From Nemertoderma westbladi (Eukaryota; Xenacoelomorpha; Nemertodermatida; Nemertodermatidae): a stretch of 61,594 bases of DNA. A model generated the notes under the pieces. That model worked only from the letters and a program-made list of their open reading frames with translations, was not told the DNA's origin and searched no databases. Numbering within the stretch: position 1 is the stretch's first letter; each line of letters starts with the position of its first letter. The position numbers were made by a program, and so were the translations under genes. Below are positions 33,573-46,100 of the stretch, one piece after another. The DNA lies in assembly GCA_032718475.1 (NCBI GenBank), contig JAUCBJ010005426.1:1-61594 (forward strand), written 5' to 3'.

Positions 33573-34594
33573 CTAGAACGCCATCAAGATGGCTTTAAAC
33601 GAACCTGTCTTACACAGACTCCAAGAAACAGATGGGATTGGAAGATGCAAACCAAGAATGACTTGCATCAACCAAAAAACTGCCTCCCATCTAATGTAAT
33701 ACACATTCGCCTAGGCAAACAAATCATAATCACAATTACTACGATGATGTGTGAAATGGTATCCATATCCGCAACCTGAGAAACGGCCCAAAAGAGCAGT
33801 TTATTCTGCGGAGGGGTCTTTTCTGTATTAGATAAATAAAATAAAGAACACTATAATTACAGTATTTATACCTGATACATTCTCAGTTAGCCTAATAAAA
33901 ACATCGGAGCAACCAATATAATGTACATGTACAAGCATCCTATGAAAGTTTGTGAAATGTTCCCTTAAGTCTACCCAACAGCCGTTGGTACCCGGCTGGC
34001 AGCCACCCTGGTTCAGTTTTATGGTTTTGTTAGTTTAATCGACAGCTGTTGTAAACGTCCCAGATATACAAAACCTACTAAGCCTTTGCATTCCAATTGA
34101 GCTTAGCCTAAGTTGATGACAGTATTATAACGATGACAATTAGGCCCTATAGATACATACGATATATAAATGATGTACTGCTTGACATTACACTAACTGG
34201 CTGAATAGAGATAGAACTATAATAATACGTTTGGCATTCTGTCAGATTTCAGTAGTAAGTAACCTCATAATAATTGCTAAATATCAATCACCTGAAAAAC
34301 ATTTCAAGCAAGGGAGTTGTGGGTATTTAATTTCGCGTTCAATAATGTTGAAAATATGCAAATATTTCGAATATCGCACTTCGAATCGTTCCCAACTTTT
34401 TTATTCAACAACTAGACAACAATTGATAAATACTTGCGTTTACAATTTTACAATGCATGCAAGTGGTTTCAAGCCATTTGGTGAACATACATAGTGACAT
34501 ATATAGTGATATAGGTAAATATATATATCCATCGTGTTTTTGCCGGCCTCAGCTTTAGACAAAAACTACCCAGTCTAAAGACAGGTTCGTTATA
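33573..34594 (-). mobile_element. Helentron-like non-autonomous element
   Basis: Minus-strand reading. The inferred 5' end near 34594 is ATAACGAACCTGTCTTTAGAC followed by TGGGTAGTTTTTGTC, a short hairpin (GTCT-TT-AGAC). The 3' end at 33573 is AGACAGGTTCGTTTAAA, then hairpin GCCATC-TT-GATGGC, then GTT and CTAG, followed by T. The 5' CGAACCTGTCT is the exact complement of the 3' subterminal AGACAGGTTCG, the asymmetric inverted-repeat layout known for Helentron/Helitron2-type elements. About 1.0 kb; no Rep/helicase coding. The last ~85 bp match 40115-40198. Confidence 0.55.
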
Positions 34595-35387
34595 ACAAAC
34601 ACCACATACCAACGGTCCAATGATTCCATCATCCCAATATTGCCACCAGATCCTGTGACTTTTATTGGCAGATCCATATGGAAATTGGTTGTTGTTGAGT
34701 TCACGGAAACAGCTATTCAATCTAATATCAATCATTATCTTAAAATAAATTTCAGTGTTGTGAAGGAGAAGGAATAAGGATTTAAGAACATTTTATGGAA
34801 TTGGAAAATTTAAATTTATCATAATATTGGAAGGATCAACTAAGACATTTTGTTTGTCACCACAAGGTAGCTAACAACTCCAGTCAATATTTATTACATC
34901 CAACTGTCCAAGGTTAATGCCGATATATACTGTAAGAATTATATCATACACATAAAAAATCGTTTTAAAATTAAATAACGAAGACAGGAAGAGGTGAGGA
35001 TGAGAGGTATTAGTTATTGAGGTTACCCGTACCCAAGACACACTCGTATGTACTGTATTAATTAGCTGATGGTCATTTACGAGGGATAAAATCAATATCT
35101 ACTGTGGAAATATAAGATAATGAAATCGTTGATATTGATTGGTTCTGGTTGCGTCTTGTGTGGCCAGTTTTGGTACAATTAATCTCACGCAGTCTCGAAC
35201 ATACTAGGCTTATGCCCACTTTACATTAAATAAAAATATGTATGCCATATAACATTAAAGTTTGCTATTCCATTAGCAAATTTATATTAATTTGATATTA
35301 CATAAAGCACAACAGATAACATAGAGAATCAACTTCTAAAAACATCGAAATGGAAGGGAAATGTAGCAAACTGGGTTGGAGGGATAA
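34595..35387. other. AT-rich spacer
   Basis: Between two Helentron-like elements. No gene, array or clear regulatory site visible. Confidence 0.5.
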
Positions 35388-37092
35388 TAACGAACCTGCC
35401 TCTTAATAGAGGCCAGGGCAGTTTTTGTAATAACGAACCTGCCTATTAATAGGCCAGGGTAGTTTTTGTCATAACGAACCTGCCTCTTAATAGAGGCCAG
35501 GGTAGTTTTTGTAATAACGAACCTGCCTCTTAATAGAGGCCAGGGTAGTTTTTGTAATAACGAACCTGCCTATTAATAGGCCAGGGTAGTTTTTGTCATA
35601 ACGAACCTGCCTCTTAATAGAGGCCAGGGTAGTTTTTGTAATAACGAACCTGCCTCTTAATAGAGGCCAGGGTAGTTTTTGTAATAACGAACCTGCCCCT
35701 TAATAGAGGCCAGGGTAGTTTTTGTAATAACGAACCTGCCTCTTAATAGAGGCCAGGGTAGTTTTTGTAATAACGAACCTGCCTATTAATAGGCCAGGGT
35801 AGTTTTTGTCATAACGAACCTGCCTCTTAATAGAGGCCAGGGTAGTTTTTGTAATAACGAACCTGCCTCTTAATAGAGGCCAGGGTAGTTTTTGTAATAA
35901 CGAACCTGCCCCTTAATAGAGGCCAGGGTAGTTTTTGTAATAACGAACCTGCCTCTTAATAGAGGCCAGGGTAGTTTTTGTAATAACGAACCTGCCTCTT
36001 AATAGAGGCCAGGGTAGTTTTTGTAATAACGAACCTGCCTATTAATAGGCCAGGGTAGTTTTTGTCATAACGAACCTGCCTCTTAATAGAGGCCAGGGTA
36101 GTTTTTGTAATAACGAACCTGCCTCTTAATAGAGGCCAGGGTAGTTTTGTAATAACGAACCTGCCCCTTAATAGAGGCCAGGGTAGTTTTTGTAATAACG
36201 AACCTGCCTCTTAATAGAGGCCAGGGTAGTTTTTGTAATAACGAACCTGCCTCTTAATAGAGGCCAGGGTAGTTTTTGTAATAACGAACCTGCCTCTTAA
36301 TAGAGGCCAGGGTAGTTTTTGTAATAACGAACCTGCCTCTTAATAGAGGCCAGGGTAGTTTTTGTAATAACGAACCTGCCTATTAATAGGCCAGGGTAGT
36401 TTTTGTCATAACGAACCTGCCTCTTAATAGAGGCCAGGGTAGTTTTTGTAATAACGAACCTGCCTCTTAATAGAGGCCAGGGTAGTTTTTGTAATAACGA
36501 ACCTGTCCCTTAATAGAGGCCAGGGTAGTTTTTGTAATAACGAACCTGCCTCTTAATAGAGGCCAGGGTAGTTTTTGTAATAACGAACCTGCCTCTTAAT
36601 AGAGGCCAGGGTAGTTTTTGTAATAACGAACCTGCCTCTTAATAGAGGCCAGGGTAGTTTTTGTCATAACGAACCTGCCTCTTAATAGAGGCCAGGGTAG
36701 TTTTTGTAATAACGAACCTGCCTCTTAATAGAGGCCAGGGTAGTTTTTGTAATAACGAACCTGCCTCTTAATAGAGGCCAGGGTAGTTTTTGTAATAACG
36801 AACCTGCCTCTTAATAGAGGCCAGGGTAGTTTTTGTCATAACGAACCTGCCTATTAATAGAGGCCAGGGTAGTTTTTGTAATAACGAACCTGCCTCTTAA
36901 TAGAGGCCAGGGTAGTTTTTGTAATAACGAACCTGCCTCTTAATAGAGGCCAGGGTAGTTTTTGTAATAACGAACCTGCCTCTTAATAGAGGCCAGGGTA
37001 GTTTTTGTAATAACGAACCTGCCTCTTAATAGAGGCCAGGGTAGTTTTTGTCATAACGAACCTGCCTATTAATAGGCCAGGGTAGTGTTTGT
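35388..37092. repeat. 41/43-bp hairpin satellite array
   Basis: About 40 units of TAATAACGAACCTGCCTCTT then AATAGAGGCCAGGGTAGTTT and TTG (43 bp), mixed with a 41-bp type in which the centre is GCCTATTAATAGGC, a perfect palindrome. In the 43-bp type the centre is GCCTCT-TAAT-AGAGGC, a six-pair stem with a four-base loop; the outer CCTG/CAGG extends both. The two-base length difference keeps the dyad symmetry. Confidence 0.95.
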
Positions 37093-37503
37093 CAAGAGTT
37101 GAGCCGTTCAAAAACACAATGTGGTGGGGTGTGCGTGTGTGTGTATAACCATCCAATATCTCAAAAACTCAAGCAGGTTCGCAAAAATTTTAATAACAAA
37201 CTCTACATAAATTTTGGTTGCGCACAAGACTGCATATTTTTTGTGGCGTTTCGATCACGGGGTCACTGAAAAATAGCGGTTTTGAAGATGTAATGTCGAA
37301 TTTCACCGATTTCAACTCGTCGAGTATGTACCAACTTTTTTATTTGGGCTATTCAGTCATTTGAGCAACATATTTGAGCCTCAGAATCTTTTCAAATATC
37401 GCCAATCTCGCACAGAACGTCACCAAAATTTGTTAGCCCGGCAAAAAAACGCAATAATTCGTCTAAAAGAGTAAATTATTGGTTGCGTATTAATATGATT
37501 CAA

Positions 37504-37530
37504 CTAGAAAAGCCAGCCAGCTGGCTATAA
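37504..37530 (-). mobile_element. Helentron-like 3' end motif, possibly nested
   Basis: On the minus strand AGCCAGC-TG-GCTGGCT, then TTTT and CTAG, followed by T. Same plan as the other 3' ends but inside another element and without an identified 5' partner. Confidence 0.35.
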
Positions 37531-38321
37531 GAAGACCGTCCATAGACAAACATAGTGTAGTTGGGTCACTCACCATTCATTATCATCAACCTATAAACCA
37601 TTTAAACGGCCCAGTGCTTACAATTCAATTACCTTGCCTCCCACCTAACATAGCAGTGAGTACGTGTAACCTTATAGATATTGCCATATGATTCACTGGG
37701 AAGGAGCTATTCATCTGGTGGGGTAATACATTATACAAACTAACAGTTGATGTTTGATTACTGCCTGGGATAGAGTGAGAGAGTAATAAATTTAGCAAGT
37801 AACTGGGGGTTTGGGGTTTCTGCCATTTTCTCCTACGACATAGGAATCCCGTTCGCTATATCTCAAATTATCCCATATAAATAATAGTCATTTATAATCG
37901 AGTATCGAATTAGAAAGCGAGACCTTATATAACATCAATAAAGTATACTCTGTAAACACTGTAATGAAATTCAAATACTTCTGTGCAGTTTGGGCCTATC
38001 CATTCAATCAATAGTAGTAGCTTACTAGGCCCACATGGAGTACCAGCAGCTGGTGTTTCTATCGTTGAGTTGATGGCAATTTTCGTGTTTTCATTTTCGC
38101 TCACTCATGGTACTGGTTTGATGGGCAGGTTCGCTTAAAGCCAGCTTTCTGACTTTCTAATAAAATAACAAAAAGAAAATTGTTATGCTACATATAGAAT
38201 AATGTTGGTTGAGCTTGTGGTGGAATGGCCGATCGATACCATTTGTTAGGATTTCCCAAAATACAATTATTAGGTAAATAAGTAAAATATTTACTTCTTT
38301 ACAGATTTTATAATACACACA

Positions 38322-38402
38322 TTAATCAGGGACACACATTAATCAGGGACACACATTAATCAGGGACACACATTAATCAGGGACACACATTAATCCGGGA
38401 CA
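38322..38402. repeat. Short 17-bp array, inverted relative to the large 19-bp array
   Basis: About five units of ACACATTAATCAGGGAC (17 bp), followed by degenerate units to about 38460. The reverse complement (TGATTAATGTGTGTCCC) is the 19-bp unit of 40199-59900 lacking two bases. Confidence 0.85.
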
Positions 38403-38489
38403 CAAATATTAATGAAGGGCACAAACTTTACTGATGGACACATTATTCAAGGGCAAAGCATTAAAAGTTCAAATTCAATTAGCTAGATA

Positions 38490-39950
38490 GTAGCTATCTA
38501 TCCCATCATAGTAGACATGTACCAAACAACAAGAGTCCCACAAGAAATGAAAACAAATAAGTTGGTTCCAGTTCCCAAGAAGGGCAACCTAACACTCTAT
38601 GGTTCTTTTCGGGGAATCTCATTGATCTCGATTGCTGCAAAGCTATACAATAGGATTCTATTAAATCGCATCAGGGATCCCATTGAGAGACTGCTCCGTG
38701 GAAATCAGAATGGGTTCTGTAAAGGTCGTGGGACCATGGAGCCCATTTTGGCACTTAGAAGGATAATTGAAGAATTATCAAAAAAGAAAGACAGGCATCT
38801 GGCTGTTATCTTTGTTGACTTCTTCAAGGCCTTTGATTCAGTCTCTCGCTCACGTATGTTCAGCATACTTTCATTATATGGGATTCCTGATGAAATTATT
38901 GCAGCAATCAGATCAGTATACGATGGTTCGACAACATTTGTGTCTACTGTTGACGGTGACACAGAACCATTTGAAGTGTTATGGGGCGTCCTCCAAGGAG
39001 ACACACTTGCACCATTCTTGTTCATTATTGTGGTTGACTATGTTCTACGCATGTCCTTAGATCATCATAATGATGATGGGGTGATGATAACTCCACCTAC
39101 TGGCTCCAGAAGTCGAGGAAATCCTGCCAAGTACCTAACTGATCTAGACTTTGCTGATGACTTATGAGTACTCTCAGAATCATTAGAGGGAGCCCAACGG
39201 CTCCTCAGCTCATTAGAACATGCTGCTTCTAGTGTTGGTCTTTTTATTAACTCCAGAAAGACCAAAATTTTGACAGTTAACTTTGAAGGTCCTCAGCAAG
39301 TCTCTGATCGGATGAGCATAAGCTCAAAGGATGGTATGCTTGAGCATGTGGACGACTTCTGTTACCTGGGATCATGGATCCGGATGTCAGGTGAGGACCT
39401 TCGAATACGTAAGGGAAAGGCTTGGGCAGCCTTGAATAGGCTTTCCAGGATTTGGAAGTCACCGAGAATTAATCGGAAACTTAAGGTCCGATTATTTAGA
39501 GCAGCAGTAGTTCCAGTACTCCTCTACGGGAGTCCATGCTGGGCTCTAACTGCTGAGGACACCAAATCTCTGGATGGCACATTCACAAGAATGCTACGCC
39601 GGGTTCATTGTGTCAAGTACAATGCACACATCTCCAACCAGACACTATATAACATTGGAGGTGTCTCATTGGTTCCCCCAAGCTTGACACTAGAACAAAA
39701 TCGCCTCCGCTTTGCAGGACATTGCTTTCGCCGTGAGGACCAGCCAGTGCACAATCTTGTACTTTGGCAGCCTCATGGAGTGAATAAGCATGGTGGACAG
39801 CCCATGACTTTCTTGAGACGCATCTTAAAGGACAAATGTCATGGGTGATAGGGAGTTGTGGCGGTCCAATTTTGTTGACAAGCCGGCACAGCATTCTTAA
39901 AAATGCAGCTGCAATGCAGCATGCCGATCCTAAGTAATGTCTACGGTCCA
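38490..39950 (+). mobile_element. 5'-truncated LINE insertion
   Basis: Contains the reverse transcriptase pseudogene at 38517-39848 plus a short 3' region to about 39940. The endonuclease and 5' half are absent, as expected from incomplete reverse transcription. It lies between two Helentron-like ends. No poly-A tail is seen, so the exact 3' border is uncertain. Confidence 0.75.
38517..39848 (+). pseudogene. LINE reverse transcriptase with one in-frame stop
   Basis: A non-LTR reverse transcriptase that would copy element RNA at the target site. Visible blocks, in order: LVPVPKKGNLTLYGSFRGIS, the NGFCKGRGT fingers block, VIFVDFFKAFDSVSR (first catalytic Asp), GVLQGDTLAPFLFIIVVDYV, and LDFADDL (catalytic FADD), then the C-terminal connection and AGHCFRREDQPVHNLVLWQP. 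A single TGA at 39165-39167 directly after FADDL interrupts an otherwise continuous frame of about 443 codons. The family looks APE-type (RTE/CR1-like), but I cannot place the clade by eye. Confidence 0.92.
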
Positions 39951-40099
39951 CATATGTCTACATGTCCGGCACTACTTTGATCGGATGTAACGTTCCCACG
40001 GCGGTATTTTGTGAGTTAAACCACTCAATATCTAATAACGTCTGAGGTAAAACATATTGCCCGTATTAGTCTTCATTGACAATAATTGGCCCGTATTAA

Positions 40100-40198
40100 T
40101 GTGTCAGCCATTATGTTTATGTCCCTAATCCAATCCCATCTGTTTCTTGGAGTCCGTGTAAGACAGGTTCGTTTAAAGCCAGCTTGATGGCGTTCTAG
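40100..40198 (+). mobile_element. Helentron-like 3' end abutting the large satellite
   Basis: AGACAGGTTCGTTTAAAGCC, with hairpin GCCAGC-TT-GATGGC (one mismatch), GTT and CTAG at 40195-40198, followed by T. The last ~85 bp match the reverse complement of 33573-33655. The 19-bp array begins directly after CTAG. The 5' end was not found; the LINE at 38490 may have disrupted it. Confidence 0.55.
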
Positions 40199-43100
40199 TA
40201 TTTGTTTTCCTCATTAATATTTGTGTCCATTATTAATGTTTCTGTCCCTCATTAATGTTTGTGCCCATTATTAATATTTCTGTCCCTCATTAATGTTTGT
40301 GCCCATTATTAATATTTCCGTCCCTCATTAATATTTGTGTCCCTCATTAATTTTTGTGTCCCTCGTTAATGTTTGTGTCCCTCATTAATGTTTGTGCCCA
40401 TTATTAATATTTCTGTCCCTCATTAATGTTTGTGCCCATTATTAATATTTCCGTCCCTCATTAATATTTGTGTCCCTCATTAATTTTTGTGTCCCTCGTT
40501 AATGTTTGTGTCCCTCATTAATGTTTGTGCCCATTATTAATATTTCTGTCCCTCATTAATGTTTGTGCCCATTATTAATATTTCTGTCCCTCATTAATGT
40601 TTGTGCCCATTATTAATATTTCCGTCCCTCATTAATATTTGTGTCCCTCATTAATTTTTGTGTCCCTCGTTAATGTTTGTGTCCCTCATTAATATTTGTG
40701 TCCCTCATTAATTTTTGTGTCCCTCGTTAATGTTTGTGTCCCTCATTAATGTTTGTGCCCATTATTAATATTTCTGTCCCTCATTAATGTTTGTGCCCAT
40801 TATTAATATTTCCGTCCCTCATTAATATTTGTGTCCCTCATTAATTTTTGTGTCCCTCGTTAATATTTGTGTACCTCATTAATGTTAGTGTCCCTCATTA
40901 ATGTTTGTGTCCCTCATTAATGTTTGTGTCCCTCATTAATATTTGTGTCCCTCATTAATGTTTCTGTCCCTCATTAATGTTTGTGCCCATTATTAATATT
41001 TCTGTCCCTCATTAATGTTTGTGCCCATTATTAATATTTCCGTCCCTCATTAATATTTGTGTCCCTCATTAATTTTTGTGTCCCTCGTTAATGTTTGTGT
41101 CCCTCATTAATGTTTGTGCCCATTATTAATATTTCCGTCCCTCATTAATTTTTGTGTCCCTCGTTAATGTTTGTGTCCCTCATTAATTTTTGTGTCCCTC
41201 GTTAATGTTTGTGTCCCCCATTAATGTTTGTGTCCCTCATTAATGTTTGTGTCCCTCATTAATGTTTGTGTCCCTCATTAATGTTTGTGTCCATTATTAA
41301 TGTTTGTGTCCATTATTAATGTTTGTGTCCCTCATTAATGTTTGTGTCCCTCATTAATTTTTGTGTCCCTCGTTAATGTTTGTGTCCCCCATTAATGTTT
41401 GTGTCCCTCATTAATGTTTGTGTCCCTCATTAATGTTTGTGTCCCTCATTAATGTTTGTGTCCATTATTAATGTTTGTGTCCATTATTAATGTTTGTGTC
41501 CCTCATTAATGTTTGTGTCCATTATTAATGTTTGTGTCCATTATTAATGTTTGTGTCCATTATTAATGTTTGTGTCCCTCATTAATGTTTGTGTCCATTA
41601 TTAATGTTTGTGTCCCTCATTAATGTTTGTGTCCCTCATTAATGTTTGTGTCCCTCATTAATTTTTGTGTCCCCCATTTATGTTTGTGTCCCTCGTTAAT
41701 GTTTGTGTCCCTCATTTATGTTTGTGTCCCTCATTTATGTTTGTGTCCCTCATTTATGTTTGTGTCCCTCGTTAATGTTTGTGTCCATTATTAATGTTTG
41801 TGTCCATTATTAATGTTTGTGTCCCTCATTAATGTTTGTGTCCATTATTAATGTTTGTGTCCATTATTAATGTTTGTGTCCATTATTAATGTTTGTGTCC
41901 CTCATTAATGTTTGTGTCCATTATTAATGTTTGTGTCCCTCATTAATGCTTGTGTCCCTGATTAATGTTTGTGTCCATTATTAATGTTTGTGTCCCTCAT
42001 TAATGTTTGTGTCCCTGATTAATGTTTGTGTCCATTATTAATGTTTGTGTCCATTATTAATGTTTGTGTCCATTATTAATGTTTGTGTCCCTCATTAATG
42101 TTTGTGTCCATTATTAATGTTTGTGTCCATTATTAATGTTTGTGTCCATTATTAATGTTTGTGTCCCTCATTAATGTTTGTGTCCATTATTAATGTTTGT
42201 GTCCATTATTAATGTTTGTGTCCATTATTAATGTTTGTGTCCCTCATTAATGTTTGTGTCCCTCATTAATGTTTGTGTCCCCCATTTATGTTTGTGTCCC
42301 TCGTTAATGTTTGTGTCCTTCATTTATGTTTGTGTCCCTCATTTATGTTTGTGTCCCTCATTTATGTTTGTGTCCATTATTAATGTTTGTGTCCATTATT
42401 AATGTTTGTGTCCCTCATTAATGTTTGTGTCCATTATTAATGTTTGTGTCCATTATTAATGTTTGTGTCCATTATTAATGTTTGTGTCCCTCATTAATGT
42501 TTGTGTCCCTCATTAATTTTTGTGTCCCCCATTTATGTTTGTGTCCCTCGTTAATGTTTGTGTCCCTCATTTATGTTTGTGTCCCTCATTTATGTTTGTG
42601 TCCCTCATTTATGTTTGTGTCCCTCGTTAATGTTTGTGTCCATTATTAATGTTTGTGTCCCTCATTAATGTTTGTGTCCCTGATTAATGTTTGTGTCCAT
42701 TATTAATGTTTGTGTCCATTATTAATGTTTGTGTCCATTATTAATGTTTGTGTCCCTCATTAATGTTTGTGTCCATTATTAATGTTTGTGTCCATTATTA
42801 ATGTTTGTGTCCATTATTAATGTTTGTGTCCCTCATTAATGTTTGTGTCCATTATTAATGTTTGTGTCCATTATTAATGTTTGTGTCCATTATTAATGTT
42901 TGTGTCCCTCATTAATGTTTGTGTCCCTCATTAATGTTTTCGTCCCCCATTAATGTTTGTGTCCCTCATTAATGTTTGTGTCCCTCATTAATGTTTGTGT
43001 CCCTCATTAATATTTCCGTCCCTCATTAATATTTGTGTCCCTCATTAATATTTCTGTCCCTCGTTAATGTTTGTGTCCATTATTAATGTCTGTGTCCCTC

Positions 43101-46100
43101 ATTATTGTTTGTATCCATTATTAATGTTTTTGTCCCCCATTAATGTTTGTGTCCCTCATTAATGTTTGTGTCCCTCATTAATGTTTGTGCCCATTATTAA
43201 TACTTCTGTCCCTCATTAATGTTTGTGTCCATTATTAATATTTCTGTCCCTCATTAATGTTTGTGCCCATTATTAATATTTCCGTCCCTCATTAATTTTT
43301 GTGTCCCCCATTAATATTTGTGTCCCTCGTTAATGTTTGTGTCCATTATTAATGTTTGTGTCCCTCATTAATGTTTGTGTCCCTCATTAATATTTCCGTC
43401 CCTCATTAATATTTGTGTCCCTCATTAATATTTGTGTCCCTCATTAATGTTTGTGCCCATTATTAATATTTCCGTCCCTCATTAATTTTTGTGTCCCCCA
43501 TTTATGTTTGTGTCCCTCATTAATGTTTGTGTCCCTCGTTAATGTTTGTGCCCATTATTAATATTTCCGTCCCTCATTAATATTTGTGTCCCTCATTAAT
43601 ATTTCTGTCCCTCGTTAATGTTTGTGTCCATTATTAATGTCTGTGTCCCTCATTATTGTTTGTATCCATTATTAATGTTTTTGTCCCCCATTAATGTTTT
43701 TGTCCCCCATTAATGTTTGTGTCCCTCATTAATGTTTGTGTCCCTCATTAATGTTTGTGCCCATTATTAATATTTCCGTCCCTCATTAATTTTTGTGTCC
43801 CCCATTTATGTTTGTGTCCCTCATTAATGTTTGTGCCCATTATTAATATTTCCGTCCCTCATTAATATTTGTGTCCCTCATTAATATTTCTGTCCCTCGT
43901 TAATGTTTGTATCCCTCATTCATGTTTGTATCCCTGATTAATGTTTGTATTCCTCATTAATGTTTGTGTCCATTATTAATGTTTGTGTCCATTATTAATG
44001 TTTGTGCCCATTATTAATATTTCCGTCCCTCATTAATATTTGTGTCCCTCATTAATATTTCTGTCCCTCGTTAATGTTTGTGCCCATTATTAATATTTCC
44101 GTCCCTCATTAATATTTGTGTCCCTCATTAATATTTCTGTCCCTCATTAATGTTTGTGCCCATTATTAATATTTCCGTCCCTCATTAATATTTCCGTCCC
44201 TCATTAATATTTGTGTCCCTCATTAATATTTCTGTCCCTCGTTAATGTTTGTGCCCATTATTAATATTTCCGTCCCTCATTAATGTTTGTGCCCATTATT
44301 AATATTTCCGTCCCTCATTAATATTTGTGTCCCTCATTAATATTTCTGTCCCTCGTTAATGTTTGTATCCCTCATTCATGTTTGTATCCCTGATTAATGT
44401 TTGTATTCCTCATTAATGTTTGTGTCCATTATTAATGTTTGTGTCCATTATTAATGTTTGTGTCCATTATTAATGTTTGTGCCCATTATTAATGTTTGTG
44501 CCCATTATTAATATTTCCGTCCCTCATTAATATTTGTGTCCCTCATTAATATTTCTGTCCCTCGTTAATGTTTGTGTCCCTCATTATTGTTTGTATCCAT
44601 TATTAATGTTTTTGTCCCCCATTAATGTTTGTGTCCCTCATTAATGTTTGTGTCCCTCATTAATGTTTGTGCCCATTATTAATATTTCCGTCCCTCATTA
44701 ATATTTGTGTCCCTCATTAATATTTCTGTCCCTCGTTAATGTTTGTGTCCCTCATTATTGTTTGTATCCATTATTAATGTTTTTGTCCCCCATTAATGTT
44801 TGTGTCCCTCATTAATGTTTGTGTCCCTCATTAATGTTTGTGTCCCTCATTAATGTTTGTGTCCCTCATTAATGTTTGTGCCCATTATTAATATTTCCGT
44901 CCCTCATTAATATTTGTGTCCCTCATTAATATTTCTGTCCCTCGTTAATGTTTGTGTCCCTCATTATTGTTTGTATCCATTATTAATGTTTTTGTCCCCC
45001 ATTAATGTTTGTGTCCCTCATTAATGTTTGTGTCCCTCATTAATGTTTGTGCCCATTATTAATATTTCCGTCCCTCATTAATATTTGTGTCCCTCATTAA
45101 TATTTCTGTCCCTCGTTAATGTTTGTGTCCATTATTAATACTTCTGTCCCTCATTAATGTTTGTGTCCCTCATTAATGTTTGTGCCCATTATTAATATTT
45201 CCGTCCCTCATTAATTTTTGTGTCCCCCATTAATATTTGTGTCCCTCATTAATGTTTGAGTCCCTCATTAATGTTTGTGTCCCTCATTAATTTTTGTGTC
45301 CCTCATTAATGTTTGTGTCCCTAATTAATGTTTGTGTCCCTCATTAATGTTTGTGTCCCTCGTTAATGTTTGTGTCCCTCATTAATATTTCCGTCCCTCA
45401 TTAATATTTGTGTCCCTCATTAATATTTCTGTCCCTCGTTAATGTTTGTGTCCATTATTAATGTCTGTGTCCCTCATTATTGTTTGTATCCATTATTAAT
45501 GTTTTTGTCCCCCATTTATGTTTGTGTCCCTCATTAATGTCTGTGTCCCTCATTAATGTTTGTGTCCCCCATTAATGTTTGTGTCCCTCATTAATGTTTG
45601 TGTCCCTCATTAATGTTTGTGTCCCTCATTTATGTTTGTATCCCTCATTAATGTTTGTGTCCCTCATTAATGTTTGTGTCCCTCATTAATGTTTGTGTCC
45701 CTCATTAATGTTTGTGTCCCTCGTTAATGTTTGTGTCCATTATTAATGTTTGTGTCCCTCATTATTGTTTGTATCCATTATTAATGTTTTTGTCCCTCAT
45801 TAATGTTTGTGTCCCTCGTTAATGTTTGTGTCCATTATTAATGTTTGTGTCCCTCATTATTGTTTGTATCCATTATTAATGTTTTTGTCCCTCATTAATG
45901 TTTGTGTCCCTCATTAATGTTTGTGTCCCTCATTAATGTTTGTGTCCCTCATTAATGTTTGTGTCCCTCATTAATGTTTGTGTCCCTCATTTATGTTTGT
46001 ATCCCTCATTAATGTTTGTGTCCCTCATTAATGTTTGTGTCCCTCATTAATGTTTGTGTCCCTCGTTAATGTTTGTATCCATTATTAATGTTTGTGTCCA

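Larger units (their letters stand above)
35388..38160 (+). mobile_element. Helentron-like element with amplified 5' end
   Basis: The left part is the 41/43-bp array (35388-37092), each unit beginning with TAACGAACCTGCC. The right end is GGGCAGGTTCGCTTAAAGCC, then the rest of a hairpin (AGCCAG-CTTT-CTGACT, one mismatch), then TT and CTAA at 38157-38160 followed by T. GGCAGGTTCG complements the CGAACCTGCC at the start of every array unit. The array unit is also homologous to the single-copy 5' end of the element at 33573-34594. The body (37093-38156) has no coding frame. A second, minus-strand 3'-end-like motif at 37504-37525 suggests a nested insertion. Confidence 0.5.

Noticed and set aside
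34469-34735. 88-codon minus-strand open frame
   Set aside because: It overlaps the inferred 5' end of the Helentron-like element and resembles no protein; no splice context ties it to the large gene.
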